Source: Chloroflexota bacterium
Lineage (GTDB): Bacteria > Chloroflexota > Anaerolineae > Anaerolineales > Villigracilaceae
Length of the DNA: 11,056 nt
Direction of reading: 5' to 3'
Assembly: GCA_021796315.1 (NCBI GenBank)
Contig: JAJYOH010000147.1
Span: 1-11,056, forward strand
Notes under the pieces: generated by a model
Told to the model about the DNA's origin: nothing
The model's input: only the letters and a program-made list of their open reading frames with translations
Databases searched by the model: none
Shown here: positions 10,675 through 11,056 of the stretch, in pieces
Position numbering within the stretch: the first letter of the stretch is position 1
Layout: every line of letters begins with the position of its first letter
Program-made: the position numbers and the translations under genes

Positions 10675-11056
10675 ATGAACGCAGAACAAGCCTGGCAGTC
10701 TGTCCTCGGACAACTTCAAATGGAGATGCCAAAAGCATCTTTCGACACATGGGTGCGGGACACGCGCCCGCTCTCTTATGATAATGGCGTGATGACTGTC
10801 GCGGTGCGAAATCTCTACGCACGCGACTGGTTGGAGTCCCGCCTCGCCAGTACGGTATCGCGTCTCCTGGTGGGAATTCTCAACGCCAATGTCGCAGTTA
10901 GCTTTGTCGTCGATGCAGGCAGTGAGGATGATGCGGATGTCATCGCGGGGGACGTGGAGGATAGCGAAACGGAGGTGCCATCTGAAGACGCTGAAAAGAC
11001 ATTGAACATCTCCGCTGAAGATTTCGACTCGGTTTACGAGCAGGTTGTGCGACCGG
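10675..11056 (+). CDS. DnaA N-terminal-domain protein, partial (replication initiator candidate)
   Basis: The gene runs off the right edge, and 127 residues are visible. Residues about 3-70 (AWQSVLGQLQMEMPKASFDT, WVRDTRPLS, VAVRNLYARDWLESRL, TVSRLLVGIL) match DnaA domain I (DnaA_N), which binds helicase or partner initiators and self-associates. Residues 80-112 form an acidic linker (SEDDADVIAGDVEDSETEVP), and 113 onward begins a new segment (AEDFDSVYEQVVRP). Whether it has the AAA+ and DNA-binding domains of true DnaA cannot be seen. The linker and following sequence are not those I would expect of a chromosomal DnaA, so a plasmid or element initiator that borrowed domain I is more likely. 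AAGGA lies 3 bases from the ATG. Confidence 0.8.
   Translation, partial: MNAEQAWQSVLGQLQMEMPKASFDTWVRDTRPLSYDNGVMTVAVRNLYARDWLESRLASTVSRLLVGILNANVAVSFVVDAGSEDDADVIAGDVEDSETEVPSEDAEKTLNISAEDFDSVYEQVVRP

Overview
The window looks like bacterial chromosome or large-replicon DNA, most likely from Chloroflexota (Anaerolineae-like). That is an inference from the style of the DnaA N-terminal domain, the transposase remnant and a moderate-GC, Shine-Dalgarno-using gene style. It was not tested by any search. It splits into a tRNA-side flank (about 1-2560) and a mobile-element or plasmid-like backbone (about 2589-11056) in which nearly every gene lies on the + strand.

Left flank: a tRNA-His(GTG) with a near-consensus sigma70 promoter is followed by a strongly foldable non-coding stretch (124-300) that may be a structured RNA. 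Next come two minus-strand terminators, a minus-strand polytopic membrane protein, a head-to-head DUF3267-type membrane metalloprotease (HEGLH), a broken DDE transposase C-terminus, a protein with two helix-turn-helix units, and a small zinc-ribbon/AN1-like membrane protein.

Control region (2589-2977): two strong promoters sit here, each embedded in an inverted repeat. The first drives a transcript of about 100 nt that ends at a perfect 12-bp terminator. The second has a consensus TTGACA inside a palindromic operator. It drives a leader of about 180 nt with four hairpins, one of them a canonical terminator lying before the first gene, so attenuation or a terminated small RNA is likely.

Operon (2978-8739): about 15 small proteins follow, many joined by 4-bp ATGA stop/start overlaps. 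Most are unrecognised. Several are membrane proteins: two homologous four-helix proteins (117 and 365 aa, the larger with a coiled coil and cysteine tail), a five-helix protein, a single-pass SH3b protein and a 44-aa membrane peptide. This could be an envelope-associated complex, for example accessory to conjugation or cell-surface work, but no recognisable secretion ATPase or relaxase is present here. One 28-bp element occurs twice at 27/28 identity in two unrelated genes and in different reading frames.

Maintenance module (8763-11056): a ParA ATPase is followed by a DNA-binding-partner candidate with an internally duplicated domain. Then come a perfect 12-bp hairpin and an array of six CGCACAG repeats spaced 11-12 bp, headed by one inverted copy (iteron or centromere candidate). 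After these come a large interrupted inverted repeat ending in a T-run, a 55-aa gene, and a gene starting with a DnaA domain-I-like region that runs off the window. Together these suggest partition plus replication functions of a plasmid or integrative element.
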